Of a stretch of 64,000 nt of DNA, positions 9,872-18,755 are shown piece by piece. Source of the DNA: Aquibacillus halophilus (GTDB lineage: Bacteria; Bacillota; Bacilli; Bacillales; Amphibacillaceae); the NCBI RefSeq assembly GCF_009649745.1, contig NZ_WJNG01000003.1, forward strand, positions 1-64,000, written 5' to 3'. The translations under genes and the position numbers were made by a program. The notes under the pieces are model-generated. The model was not told where the DNA came from. It made no database searches and worked only from the letters and a program-made list of their open reading frames with translations. Within the stretch, counting starts at the first letter, position 1; every line of letters begins with the position of its first letter.

Positions 9872-10750
9872 ATGAAGCAAGTTATGTCGAATAAGTTAGT
9901 TATTGCACTTTACACACTACCAGCTCTAATTTTAATTTTAGCCCTCGTATATGTTCCAATTATGATGTCTGGTTACTATGGCTTAATGGATTGGGATGGA
10001 ATTGGTGCGATGACATTCATAGGATTAGAAAATTACATCGCGTTAATGCAAGATGCTAAATTCTGGGATAGTGCGTATCATTCCTTTTTATTAGCCGCAT
10101 TCTCAACATTAAGTTTAGGTGCATACTTACTCATTTCTCTAGTACTAGCTAACAAACTAAAGGGATCTGAACTGTTAAGAAAGATTTATTTAATTCCAAT
10201 GTTACTGTCTTCTGTTGCAATTGCGCAACTTTGGTTAAAAATCTATGATCCAAACAATGGAATGCTAAATAGTTTACTTGAATTTTTTGGTGTAGAAAAT
10301 ACACCAATATGGTTAGCAGATCCGGATCTTGTTCTATTCTCAATTTTCATTGCGATTATATGGCAATATGCTGGATTCTACATTATTATTTATTCTGCTG
10401 CATTAAAAGGTATTCCTGAATCATTAGTGGAAGCAGCACGAATCGACGGTGCTAATCCATTGCAAATCGCATGGAAGATCAAGGTGCCACTAATTGCAGG
10501 AGTAATTAAAGTTACTATTGTTCTTGCTATTGTCGGATCATTGAAATATTTTGATTTAATTTATGTAATGACTGGTGGAGGACCAAACGGAGCAAGTGAA
10601 GTAATGGCATCTTACATGTATAAAGAAGCATTCGGTGCTTACAACTTTGGATATGGTAGTGCGGTTGGATTTGCATTATTAGTGATATGTTTACTTCTTA
10701 CCTGGTTAATCCGTAAATTAACAACTTCTGATGAAGAAATTCAATACTAA
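9872..10750 (+). CDS. sugar ABC transporter permease, MalF/UgpA type
   Basis: One of two inner-membrane permeases of the xylooligosaccharide importer. The 292-residue protein has about six TM helices and the EAA loop that docks the ATPase (VEAARIDGANPLQIAWKIKVPLI). The ATG follows AGAAAGGAGAGG. No ATPase gene is in the operon. As for other CUT1 importers of Bacillaceae, a shared MsmX-type ATPase elsewhere is expected. It corresponds in order to XynF. Confidence 0.9.
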   Translation: MKQVMSNKLVIALYTLPALILILALVYVPIMMSGYYGLMDWDGIGAMTFIGLENYIALMQDAKFWDSAYHSFLLAAFSTLSLGAYLLISLVLANKLKGSELLRKIYLIPMLLSSVAIAQLWLKIYDPNNGMLNSLLEFFGVENTPIWLADPDLVLFSIFIAIIWQYAGFYIIIYSAALKGIPESLVEAARIDGANPLQIAWKIKVPLIAGVIKVTIVLAIVGSLKYFDLIYVMTGGGPNGASEVMASYMYKEAFGAYNFGYGSAVGFALLVICLLLTWLIRKLTTSDEEIQY

Positions 10751-10765
10751 TAAGGAGGGTCTAAA

Positions 10766-11644
10766 ATGACAAGTAAACAAGCATCTTTAGAAACAAATGA
10801 TAAAACAAAACTTAGTTTAGGTAATCGAATTGGACTAGGCCTCCTTTATTTAGTATTGGTCTTAGTTGCTATATTCCAAATTTACCCACTTATTTGGTTG
10901 TTCTTTTTCTCTTTGAAGACGAATGCAGAAGTGTTCGGTACATCCCCATTTGCTTTACCATCAGATCCACAGTGGGGAAATTATGTGAAAGCTTGGGTAG
11001 ATGGTGGAGTAGGTTCATATTTCTTCAACAGTGTTTTTGTAACAGTAACAGCTGTTATTTTAACAATACTATTCGCTAGTTTTGTTACATTTGCAATTAC
11101 TAGAATGGAGTGGAAACTTAATAAATTGGCTCTAGGATTGTTCATGGTTGGACTGATGGTACCAATTCACTCCGCTTTGATTCCATTGTTTTCGTTTTTC
11201 CTAGACATAAACCTTATTGATCATCCGCTTTCAATTATTTTAACGTACACAGCATATAATTTACCTTTAACTATTATGATCATGTTAGGCTTCTATTACA
11301 CGTTACCACGTGAGGTAGAAGAGGCAGCCGTTATGGATGGATGTTCAATTCACCGTATCTTTTTCCAAATCACTCTGCCAATTACAACACCTGTTATCTC
11401 CACAACAGCTATTATCAATATGATTTACAATTGGAATGAGTTTGTATTTGTAAACACATTTATTAGTTCTGATAAATACAAAACATTGACTGTTGGTATT
11501 CAAAACTTTATCGGTCAATATCTAACTGACTGGGGAGCGATTGGTGCAACCCTAATGATCAGTATCATTCCAGTCTTAATTGCATTCTTTATCTTAAGTA
11601 ATCGTATTGTAGAAGGAATAGCTGCTGGTTCTGTGAAAGGTTAA
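10766..11644 (+). CDS. sugar ABC transporter permease, MalG/UgpE type
   Basis: Second permease of the xylooligosaccharide importer, 15 bases after its partner with an AAGGAGGG site. It is 292 residues with about six TM helices. The EAA motif is VEEAAVMDGCSIHRIFFQITLPI, and the C-terminus ends in the typical VEGIAAGSVKG. It corresponds in order to XynG. It forms the heterodimeric channel with the preceding gene product and depends on an ATPase encoded elsewhere. Confidence 0.9.
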   Translation: MTSKQASLETNDKTKLSLGNRIGLGLLYLVLVLVAIFQIYPLIWLFFFSLKTNAEVFGTSPFALPSDPQWGNYVKAWVDGGVGSYFFNSVFVTVTAVILTILFASFVTFAITRMEWKLNKLALGLFMVGLMVPIHSALIPLFSFFLDINLIDHPLSIILTYTAYNLPLTIMIMLGFYYTLPREVEEAAVMDGCSIHRIFFQITLPITTPVISTTAIINMIYNWNEFVFVNTFISSDKYKTLTVGIQNFIGQYLTDWGAIGATLMISIIPVLIAFFILSNRIVEGIAAGSVKG

Positions 11645-11654
11645 ATTATACTTA

Positions 11655-11702
11655 TTTAAATTAGGCTTACTCCAGTATTAACCGGAGTAAGCCTAATTTA
11701 AA
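11655..11702 (+). terminator. long perfect hairpin between permease and beta-xylosidase genes
   Basis: A 19-bp uninterrupted stem (11655-11673 with 11684-11702) surrounds a 10-base loop. No U-run follows, so it may be a transcript-end or stability hairpin rather than a strong terminator. Confidence 0.6.
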
Positions 11703-11773
11703 GCTTAATTTATTGGAAAATTGAATTTTATTAAAATATAAATGATTATGAGTACATAAGGAGATGCAAAAAT

Positions 11774-13888
11774 ATGCCGAAAAACAATTTTTTTAATGCA
11801 CATCATTCACCGATTGGATCATTTTCAAGTTTTACCCTTGGATTCCCAGGTTCCGGAGGTGGGTTGGACTTAGAACTTGGTCGATCTCCCCGTAAAAATG
11901 TTTATATCGGAGTAGAGTCGTCTAATCGTCAAGGACATTATGATGCATTACCTTTCTTTAATAATGGTGAAGATGATGAAAGTAAGCGCTATGATGTTGA
12001 AAATCCTGATCCTGATCCAGATAAACCTAAAATTATTTTCCCTTTTGCTAAAGAAGAAATCGAACGCGACTTTCAGTTAGGAACAGATAGCTGGAAGGCC
12101 GGTGATTTGGAATTTACTATATATTCTCAAGTAGAGTCAGTACCTGAACCAGGAACAGCATCCGATGAGGAAATGAAGATTGCACTTGTTCCTTCGGTAT
12201 TAGCGGAGTTAACTATCGATAATTCCAGAGGTGATAAACCACGCAGAGCATTTTTTGGCTATGAAGGTAGTGATGTTTATAGTTCCATGAGAAGATTAGA
12301 TGACACACTTGAGAATATATCAGGAATTGGGCAAGGAAGGTTAACTGCAATTACTTCATCAGATTCAGATGTTAAGTCAGCACAGCATTTTACATTAGAA
12401 AATATTTTGACAACCGATCTTCAGGAAAACTGGACGTTTGGACTAGGCCCATTTGCTGCTTTGGTAATGGATGTTCCAGCAGGTGAATGTCGTACCTATC
12501 AGTTTGCAGTTAGTTTTTATCGCGGGGGATTAGTTACTGCTGGCCTTGACGCATCCTACTATTACACAAAGTATTTTACTAATATAGAAGACGTTGCTAG
12601 TTTTACACTGAATAACTTTAATAGATTAGCCACTCGTGCTAGAAAAGCAAACCAATTGTTAGAAGGGTCACATCTATCTGAAGATCAAAAATTCATGATG
12701 GCACATTCAATACGAAGCTACTATGGTTGTACCCAATTACTAAATGTAGATGGTGATCCTTTTTGGATAGTCAATGAAGGTGAATATCGAATGATGAATA
12801 CATTTGACCTTACCGTTGATCAACTTTTTTTTGAATTAAAGATGAATCCATGGACAGTTAAAAATGAGTTAAATATGTTTATTGACCGATTTAGCTACGA
12901 AGATAAAGTTCGTTTTCCTAACGATGATACAGAATATCCAGGTGGAATAAGCTTTACACACGATATGGGGGTAGCGAATACAATTTCTCGTCCACAGTAT
13001 TCTTCTTATGAGCTTTACGGTATTGATGGTTGTTTCTCTCATATGACACATGAGCAATTAGTTAATTGGATTTTAACGGCAGCTGTGTATGTAGAACAAA
13101 CTGGTGATAATGAATGGTTTAGTGACAATATAAAAGTCTTCGAGCAATGTTTAGATAGTATGTTAAACCGTGATCATCCAGATCCAGATAAACGTAATGG
13201 AATTATGGGTTTAGACTCCTCTCGTGTTATGGGTGGAGCTGAAATAACAACCTATGATAGCTTAGATGTATCCTTGGGTCAGGCAAGAAACAATATTTAC
13301 CTAGCTGGAAAGTCATGGGCTTCATATGTGGCGCTTGAGAAATTGTTCCGTGACCATGGCAAAGAAAATTTAGCTAATGTAGCCGGTGAACAGGCAGTTC
13401 GATGTGCTTCGACAATCGTTAGTAATGTGACGCCTGGAGGCTACGTACCGGCAGTTATTGGTGAAGGAAATGACTCAAAGATTATTCCGGCAATTGAAGG
13501 TTTAATTTTCCCGTTATATACAAATAATCAAGAAGCGCTTGATCCTAACGGACGTTTTGGGGATTACATTAAAACGTTGAAAAAGCATTTTGAGACAGTT
13601 CTACAGGATGGCATATGCTTATTTGAAGACGGTGGATGGAAAATTTCTTCGACTAGTAACAATTCTTGGCTAAGTAAGATTTATCTTTCTCAGTTTATTG
13701 CACGTAAGATTCTTGGCTTGAAATGGGATGAAAAAGGAGCAAGGGCTGATGCGGCCCATGTCGAATGGTTAACACATCCGTCTTTATCAGTGTGGAGCTG
13801 GAGTGACCAGATTTTATCAGGTGAAATTATCGGAAGTAAATACTATCCACGTGGAGTAACTAGCATTCTTTGGTTAGACGAAAAATAA
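11774..13888 (+). CDS. xynB: GH52 beta-xylosidase
   Basis: Retaining exo-beta-xylosidase releasing xylose from xylooligosaccharides in the cytoplasm. The 704-residue protein is recognisably GH52 throughout, from FFNAHHSPIGSF at the N-terminus to GSKYYPRGVTSILWL at the end, the full family length. The nucleophile is Glu335 in VNEGEYR and the acid/base is Asp495 in TTYDSLDV. Both fall at the same residue numbers as in Geobacillus stearothermophilus XynB2. No signal peptide is present, consistent with hydrolysis after import by the ABC system upstream. The ATG follows AAGGAGATG. It ends the xylan cluster. Confidence 0.96.
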   Translation: MPKNNFFNAHHSPIGSFSSFTLGFPGSGGGLDLELGRSPRKNVYIGVESSNRQGHYDALPFFNNGEDDESKRYDVENPDPDPDKPKIIFPFAKEEIERDFQLGTDSWKAGDLEFTIYSQVESVPEPGTASDEEMKIALVPSVLAELTIDNSRGDKPRRAFFGYEGSDVYSSMRRLDDTLENISGIGQGRLTAITSSDSDVKSAQHFTLENILTTDLQENWTFGLGPFAALVMDVPAGECRTYQFAVSFYRGGLVTAGLDASYYYTKYFTNIEDVASFTLNNFNRLATRARKANQLLEGSHLSEDQKFMMAHSIRSYYGCTQLLNVDGDPFWIVNEGEYRMMNTFDLTVDQLFFELKMNPWTVKNELNMFIDRFSYEDKVRFPNDDTEYPGGISFTHDMGVANTISRPQYSSYELYGIDGCFSHMTHEQLVNWILTAAVYVEQTGDNEWFSDNIKVFEQCLDSMLNRDHPDPDKRNGIMGLDSSRVMGGAEITTYDSLDVSLGQARNNIYLAGKSWASYVALEKLFRDHGKENLANVAGEQAVRCASTIVSNVTPGGYVPAVIGEGNDSKIIPAIEGLIFPLYTNNQEALDPNGRFGDYIKTLKKHFETVLQDGICLFEDGGWKISSTSNNSWLSKIYLSQFIARKILGLKWDEKGARADAAHVEWLTHPSLSVWSWSDQILSGEIIGSKYYPRGVTSILWLDEK

Positions 13889-13905
13889 GGATTATATGAA
13901 ATAAT

Positions 13906-13945
13906 AAAGGCCGGCATTCCTATGGTTTAGGAATGCTGGCCTTTT
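13906..13945 (+). terminator. strong intrinsic terminator after the beta-xylosidase, possibly bidirectional
   Basis: A GC-rich 17-bp stem (13906-13922 with 13928-13944) with one G-T pair ends in a T-run on the + strand and an A-run on the other. It lies between convergent genes, so it can serve both. Confidence 0.88.
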
Positions 13946-13965
13946 AAATAAACTCTTGTTAAAGG

Positions 13966-14607
13966 TTAGCTATTAGTTTCAACTGTTTTTTCCTTTTTCT
14001 TTTCAACTTTTTGAAATGCTTGGTAGGAGGGCCACATTATGATATATGTGAGTGCACTACCACCAAAGAAAAAAATCAAGCCAGGAACAAGTGATAAACC
14101 ATAATATGTACCAATAATTCCTAATATCATCATTAGGGTGTAAATTGGGTTAATAATCATGATGAGAAAGGAATTTTTGAACATCTGAAAAAATTTAACA
14201 TCATAGTGAACATATACAGGAAATAGGTAGATAACCGTTAAAATAAATGCAAACATAAAAAGGTATAGAGGGATGTGAGTTAACACTAATAAATTACCTG
14301 TATTTGCTTCGATATAAATTAGGTTAACATAAATAATTCCAGCAACAAGTATTAAAAGTAAACCTAATAAATTGCTCTTAATAAACTCTTGTTTATATAT
14401 GCTCCAAAACTGTTTGAAAATAGAGATGTCGGTATCGCCCATAATCCATTTTCTTACTATCGTAAACATAGCAATGGTAGCAGGGAAAAAACCAAAAATG
14501 ATTAATCCGATAAAAGAAAAAGCCATCCATAATACATTGACATAAGCAAACTTTGAAATCCATTCAAATAATTTAAATAGTCCACCTTGGTACCCTAAAA
14601 AATTCAT
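13966..14607 (-). CDS. DUF624 (YesL-family) membrane protein
   Basis: A 213-residue integral membrane protein of the DUF624/YesL family, whose members sit beside sugar ABC transporters and glycosidases in Bacilli; molecular role unknown. It has about five TM helices, the family motif PATIAMFTIVRKW near residue 45, and a basic Lys/Glu-rich C-terminus. It is transcribed toward the beta-xylosidase. A paralogue lies at 19804-20412. Possibly an accessory factor for one of the two neighbouring carbohydrate systems. Confidence 0.85.
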   Translation of the reverse strand: MNFLGYQGGLFKLFEWISKFAYVNVLWMAFSFIGLIIFGFFPATIAMFTIVRKWIMGDTDISIFKQFWSIYKQEFIKSNLLGLLLILVAGIIYVNLIYIEANTGNLLVLTHIPLYLFMFAFILTVIYLFPVYVHYDVKFFQMFKNSFLIMIINPIYTLMMILGIIGTYYGLSLVPGLIFFFGGSALTYIIMWPSYQAFQKVEKKKEKTVETNS

Positions 14608-14976
14608 TATTTTCTCCTTTTTGTTCGGTTACGTATTAATCTAATTTTATCATGAATTATTCAACAGTGTACATTTTTGCAAATTAATTCCCCTGACACC
14701 AGCTGAAGACAAATTGAAATCCTAAATGTTACAATCAATAATATTCTTGATAAGGATAGGGGTAAGAATAACCAGAGCTTACTTCTGTCTGTCAGTATCA
14801 TGTGATCTTTGAAGGGTAATTACTTTATATGCGAGCAGTTTTTTATTATTATTGGTTCGTAGTGAGGCGAAATATAATTTCACATATATAAAGTTACGTA
14901 GTTATCGTTCCGTCATTTTGTTTTCAACAGAAAATAATGTATAATATAATACAGAACCCAGAAAGGGAGATGTAGT
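14608..14976. other. intergenic region, 369 bp
   Basis: The gap between the divergent DUF624 and YdjO-type genes. It must hold both promoters. I see no ORF, strong hairpin or recognised RNA family in it. Confidence 0.5.
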
Positions 14977-15159
14977 ATGGCTTACTATAACAATAAAAGA
15001 GAACCAGTACCAGAAGTTGAAACAGTGGTATGGTCATGCACTAGCGAGTCTTGCGCTGGTTGGATGAGAGAAAGTTTTTCTTTTGAAGAAGAACCAAAGT
15101 GTCCTTTATGTAAATCTGAAATGGTAAAAGAAACAAGAACTATTGCTAAAATTGATTAA
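14977..15159 (+). CDS. ydjO: cold-inducible YdjO-type zinc-ribbon protein
   Basis: A 60-residue protein with the YdjO-family layout: MAYYN start, then a four-cysteine zinc ribbon (WSCTSESCAGWMR and PKCPLCKSEM). YdjO is cold-induced in Bacillus subtilis; its biochemical role is not known. The ATG follows AGAAAGGGAGATG, and a clear terminator follows the stop, so it is monocistronic. It is unrelated to the sugar genes on either side. Confidence 0.85.
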   Translation: MAYYNNKREPVPEVETVVWSCTSESCAGWMRESFSFEEEPKCPLCKSEMVKETRTIAKID

Positions 15160-15179
15160 TTGTTATGCCAAATATATGG

Positions 15180-15200
15180 GAGGCCAAAAGGCCTCTTTTT
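15180..15200 (+). terminator. terminator after ydjO
   Basis: GAGGCC-AAAA-GGCCTC is followed by a T-run: a compact, textbook intrinsic terminator. Confidence 0.9.
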
Positions 15201-15276
15201 ATTTTTTCTTTTTTCTTTGCATATTTAATCAAATACACGGAAACGTTAGAGCGATAAGGAAACTAGGCACCAATTT

Positions 15277-15437
15277 AAGAAACCGTTTTCTTTATAAAAA
15301 TAATTTATTTATAGGGAATTCAAAAAAATCCTTGATTCTGTAATAATCTAGTAATATAATCAACTTAGAAAGCGATTACAACACGCTACATCGGAAAAAA
15401 ACCATCTTTTTTTAAGTCATCAGGAAACCGATTTCCT
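15277..15437 (+). promoter_or_regulatory. cluster of three LacI/CcpA-type operator palindromes
   Basis: Three 16-base near-palindromes centred on CG lie in the leader of the ABC operon: AAGAAACCGTTTTCTT (15277-15292), TAGAAAGCGATTACAA (15366-15381) and AGGAAACCGATTTCCT (15422-15437). They share a GAAANCGNTT core and match the cre consensus at 14-15 of 16 positions. They could bind CcpA, the LacI regulator encoded at 18756, or both. No other gene is seen in the rest of this 366-bp gap. Confidence 0.6.
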
Positions 15438-15525
15438 TTATTCTTAGTCGCAGTAAAGGATAGTAGGAAATCTGTAGTAGTAATTGTTTCTACTATGAAA
15501 ATATGAAAACGGGGGTAAGAAAATT

Positions 15526-16860
15526 ATGAAAAAGTGGTTAATGTTAGTCGTTTTTTCAGTACTAGTATTTGCTTTAGTTGCATGTAGTGATGACAGTGGT
15601 GCTTCAGGTGAGGATGATACTTCAACTGAAACAGAAACAGAAACTGATGCTGGTAGCGACGATGGCGGAGAGGCTGAAGAGGCTGAACCAGTAGAATTAG
15701 ATATGTGGGTTTTTGGTAGTACAGGATACGATAAATTAATTGAGGAATATCAAACAGAAAATCCTCATGTAACAATTACACTTAATGAAGGTGAAATGGC
15801 TGATATTCACAACAACCTATTCACTTCACTATCCGCTAGTAGTGGTGCGCCAGATATCGCGATGATTGAAGTAAGTGAAGTAGCTAGATTCCTTAACGCA
15901 AGTGACAGCTTTCATAACTTAAATGATTATGGTGCTGGAGATGTAGCTGGTAATTTCCTAGACTGGAAATGGCAACAAGCACAAAGTGTAGACGGTTCTT
16001 TCCAAGTAGGTCTTCCTACTGACATTGGTCCTACTACAATGTTTTATCGTACAGATGTAATCGAAGCAGCTGGTTTACCGACTGATCCTGCTGAACTTGC
16101 AGCCGAAATTGATACTTGGGATGCCTACTATGAAGCAGCTAAAACAATTAAAGCTGAAACTGGCAAGCCGATTGCTGATGCTCCTGAGTTAGTATTTAAC
16201 GCAATTCGTGACCAACAGCCACAACAATATTTTAACGAAGATGATGAACTTATCATTGAAGATACTGTTAAAGAAGCATATGACTTTACTACAATGATGA
16301 TTGGTGAAGATTTAATTGGTCAAAATGCACTTTGGACTCCAGAGTGGGGTAGTGCAATGGCTGAAGGTACTTATGCAACAATGCCTGGTGCTCCTGGTTG
16401 GATGCTTGGTGTAGTTAAAGGTAATGCACCAGATGCTGGTGGTAACTGGTCATTAACTAACATTCCTGAAGGTGCAGGTAACTGGGGTGGTTCATTCCTA
16501 ACAGTCCCTGCAGAATCTGAGCATCCACAAGCTGCTTATGATTTCATTGCTTGGTTAACAGCTCCAGAACAACAATTAAAATCATTTAACGACATGGGAT
16601 TATTCCCTTCAGCACCAGAAGTATATGAATCAGAAGAATTCTTAGCTACTACTGATGAATACTTCAGTGGAGCTCCAACAGCAGAAATTTTAGCAGAAGC
16701 TGCTAAATCTGTAGTACCTGTATATATGGGTGTAAACTACGCAACAGTTAATGCTGAGCTAACTACAGCACTTACAAACGTTGCTGTAGAAGGCGCGGAT
16801 CCACAAGAAGAGTGGGATGCAGCTGTAGAGCGTATTGAACAACAATTAGAAAGACAGTAA
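15526..16860 (+). CDS. carbohydrate ABC transporter substrate-binding lipoprotein
   Basis: A family-1 extracellular sugar-binding lipoprotein, 444 residues. The signal peptide ends in the lipobox LVAC, followed by a long acidic Ser/Thr/Glu linker and an SBP fold (ELDMWVFGSTGYDKLIEEY, then GLPTDIGPTTMFYRTDVIE). It heads an operon with two permeases, a LacI regulator and a DUF624 protein. Sugar specificity cannot be read from the sequence. Neighbouring xylan genes make a plant oligosaccharide likely. The ATG follows a weak GGGGGTAAG site. Confidence 0.88.
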   Translation: MKKWLMLVVFSVLVFALVACSDDSGASGEDDTSTETETETDAGSDDGGEAEEAEPVELDMWVFGSTGYDKLIEEYQTENPHVTITLNEGEMADIHNNLFTSLSASSGAPDIAMIEVSEVARFLNASDSFHNLNDYGAGDVAGNFLDWKWQQAQSVDGSFQVGLPTDIGPTTMFYRTDVIEAAGLPTDPAELAAEIDTWDAYYEAAKTIKAETGKPIADAPELVFNAIRDQQPQQYFNEDDELIIEDTVKEAYDFTTMMIGEDLIGQNALWTPEWGSAMAEGTYATMPGAPGWMLGVVKGNAPDAGGNWSLTNIPEGAGNWGGSFLTVPAESEHPQAAYDFIAWLTAPEQQLKSFNDMGLFPSAPEVYESEEFLATTDEYFSGAPTAEILAEAAKSVVPVYMGVNYATVNAELTTALTNVAVEGADPQEEWDAAVERIEQQLERQ

Positions 16861-16870
16861 GGATGATAAT

Positions 16871-16903
16871 CAAGCGGTCTGTGGTTTATCCATAGGCCGC
16901 TTG
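16871..16903 (+). promoter_or_regulatory. intercistronic hairpin after binding-protein gene
   Basis: A 14-bp stem (16871-16884 with 16890-16903) contains two G-U pairs and a 5-base loop and has no U-run. It lies between the binding-protein and permease genes and probably sets the mRNA 3' end or stability for the upstream cistron. Confidence 0.75.
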
Positions 16904-16928
16904 AAATCAATGGAAGGAGAGAAAGAAA

Positions 16929-17864
16929 GTGGCACAAATTGAAACACAAGCACACAAACAACTGCCTCCAACAAAAAAAAGATCATCCTTAAGTGAAAAA
17001 GCAAAAGAAGCAATTTCAGGATATCTCTATATTTCTCCATTCTTTATTTTGTTTGCCATTTTTGGATTGTTTCCAATTCTTTTTAGCTTTTACCTCGGAT
17101 TTCAAAAGTGGAATGGCTTTGGAGAAATGGAATACGTTGGATTTCAAAACTTCAAATGGATTTTAACTGATCCTCTTTTCTGGAAATCACTAACTAATAC
17201 GTTATTTATGTGGATTTTAGGAACACTCCCACAGTTATTAATAGGTATAATTTTGGCATATGCATTAAATTCAGCAATAATCAAAGCGAAAAGCTTTTTC
17301 CGTGTATCAATATTCATGCCTTATGTTACGTCAACCGTAGCTGTAGCAATTGTTTTTGGAATTATGTTTAACAATCAAGACTTTGGATTATTTAACATCA
17401 TTGTTGGGTTATTCGGTATCGATCCAATTAGTTGGGGAACAACTGAGTGGGGAGTTAAAGTAGCAATTTCAACCATGGTATTCTGGCGTTGGGTAGGGTA
17501 TAACACAATTATTTACCTTGCTGGCTTACAAGGAATTCCAAATGAATTATATGAAGCTTCAACGATTGATGGGGCAACAATTAGACAAAAGATTCAATAT
17601 ATTACAATTCCAATGCTTCGACCAATTATTATTTTAACTGTCTTTACATCAACAATTGGTGCTTTACAACTATTCACTGAACCATTAATTTTCATTGGAA
17701 GAACATACAGGGAAGAAGGTATAACTGTAGTTCTTTACCTGTATCGTGAAGCATTTACAAACTTAGCATTTGGCCCAGCATCAGCTGCGGCAATTATCTT
17801 GTTCGTTATAATCATTATCATTTCCTCAATTAACGTATTTGTTGCAAATCGGATTGGGCGATAA
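16929..17864 (+). CDS. sugar ABC transporter permease, MalF type
   Basis: First permease of the second CUT1-type importer, 311 residues. A polar Lys/Gln-rich N-terminal tail precedes about six TM helices; the EAA loop is YEASTIDGATIRQKIQYITIPML. The start is GTG 16929 behind GGAGAGAAAG. It partners with the next gene; no ATPase is encoded in the operon. Confidence 0.9.
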   Translation: MAQIETQAHKQLPPTKKRSSLSEKAKEAISGYLYISPFFILFAIFGLFPILFSFYLGFQKWNGFGEMEYVGFQNFKWILTDPLFWKSLTNTLFMWILGTLPQLLIGIILAYALNSAIIKAKSFFRVSIFMPYVTSTVAVAIVFGIMFNNQDFGLFNIIVGLFGIDPISWGTTEWGVKVAISTMVFWRWVGYNTIIYLAGLQGIPNELYEASTIDGATIRQKIQYITIPMLRPIIILTVFTSTIGALQLFTEPLIFIGRTYREEGITVVLYLYREAFTNLAFGPASAAAIILFVIIIIISSINVFVANRIGR

Positions 17865-17878
17865 GGAGGGCTTAGCAC

Positions 17879-18724
17879 ATGAGTGAAAAAAAACAACCTA
17901 AAAAAATTTCTCTTGCAAAAGTATTTGTGTACGCGTTGCTGACCATTGCTTCCGTCCTATCGATTTTTCCATTATACTGGATGTTTGTAATGGCAACAAA
18001 TGCAAATGATGCAATTAATAGAGTTCCACCAGCATTTATCCCGGGTGGTGAGTTGGTAACAAACTTTACAAATGTTATCAACACAATAGATTTCTTTGGG
18101 GCCATTTGGAATACGCTAATTGTTTCTTCCGTAATAACAATCGGTGTGTTATTCTTATGTTCACTGGCTGGATTTGCATTTGCAAAGTTTGAGTTCAAAG
18201 GAAGAAATATATTATTTGTAGCTATTTTGGTTACAATGATGATACCACCACAATTAGGATTGATTCCGCAGTATATTATCATCACGAAACTCGATTGGCT
18301 AAATGATTTAAAAGCAATTATTGTTCCGGGATTTATTGATGCATTCGGTATATTTTGGATGAGACAATACATTAGCAGTAACGTTCCTGATGAGCTAGTA
18401 GATGCAGCTAAAATTGATGGTTGTACAAACTTCAGAGTGTACTGGAACATTGCAATACCAGTTATCATTCCAGCTTTTGCAACACTAGCGATTATTAAAT
18501 TCATGTATGTATGGAACGATTTTCTGTGGCCTTTAGTCGTTTTACGTGAGGAATCTTCTCACACGATTCAAGTCGCTTTACGTGGATTAATTGATAACTA
18601 TGTTCGGGATAATGGAATGATCTTATCCGGAACATTTTGGGCAACTGTCCCATTGATAATCGTATTCCTTTTACTGAATCGATTATTCATTGCCAGTTTG
18701 ACTGAGGGAGCGGTAAAAAGCTAG
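17879..18724 (+). CDS. sugar ABC transporter permease, MalG type
   Basis: Second permease of this importer, 281 residues, 14 bases after its partner and preceded by AAGGAGGG. It has about six TM helices, the EAA loop VDAAKIDGCTNFRVYWNIAIPV, and a C-terminal LTEGAVKS typical of MalG/AraQ-like permeases. The heterodimer with the preceding gene would be energised by a shared MsmX-like ATPase (inference). Confidence 0.9.
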   Translation: MSEKKQPKKISLAKVFVYALLTIASVLSIFPLYWMFVMATNANDAINRVPPAFIPGGELVTNFTNVINTIDFFGAIWNTLIVSSVITIGVLFLCSLAGFAFAKFEFKGRNILFVAILVTMMIPPQLGLIPQYIIITKLDWLNDLKAIIVPGFIDAFGIFWMRQYISSNVPDELVDAAKIDGCTNFRVYWNIAIPVIIPAFATLAIIKFMYVWNDFLWPLVVLREESSHTIQVALRGLIDNYVRDNGMILSGTFWATVPLIIVFLLLNRLFIASLTEGAVKS

Positions 18725-18755
18725 AATAGAACATTAACAAACAGAGGGATTTCAA

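Noticed and set aside
15143-15343. A 66-codon + strand frame after ydjO
   Set aside because: It runs through the ydjO terminator and the poly-T tract, giving a Phe-run peptide; no ribosome site.
17872-18504. A 210-codon open frame on the - strand opposite the second permease gene
   Set aside because: It lies entirely within a well-supported permease gene in the other orientation, has no ribosome site and its composition reflects complemented hydrophobic codons.
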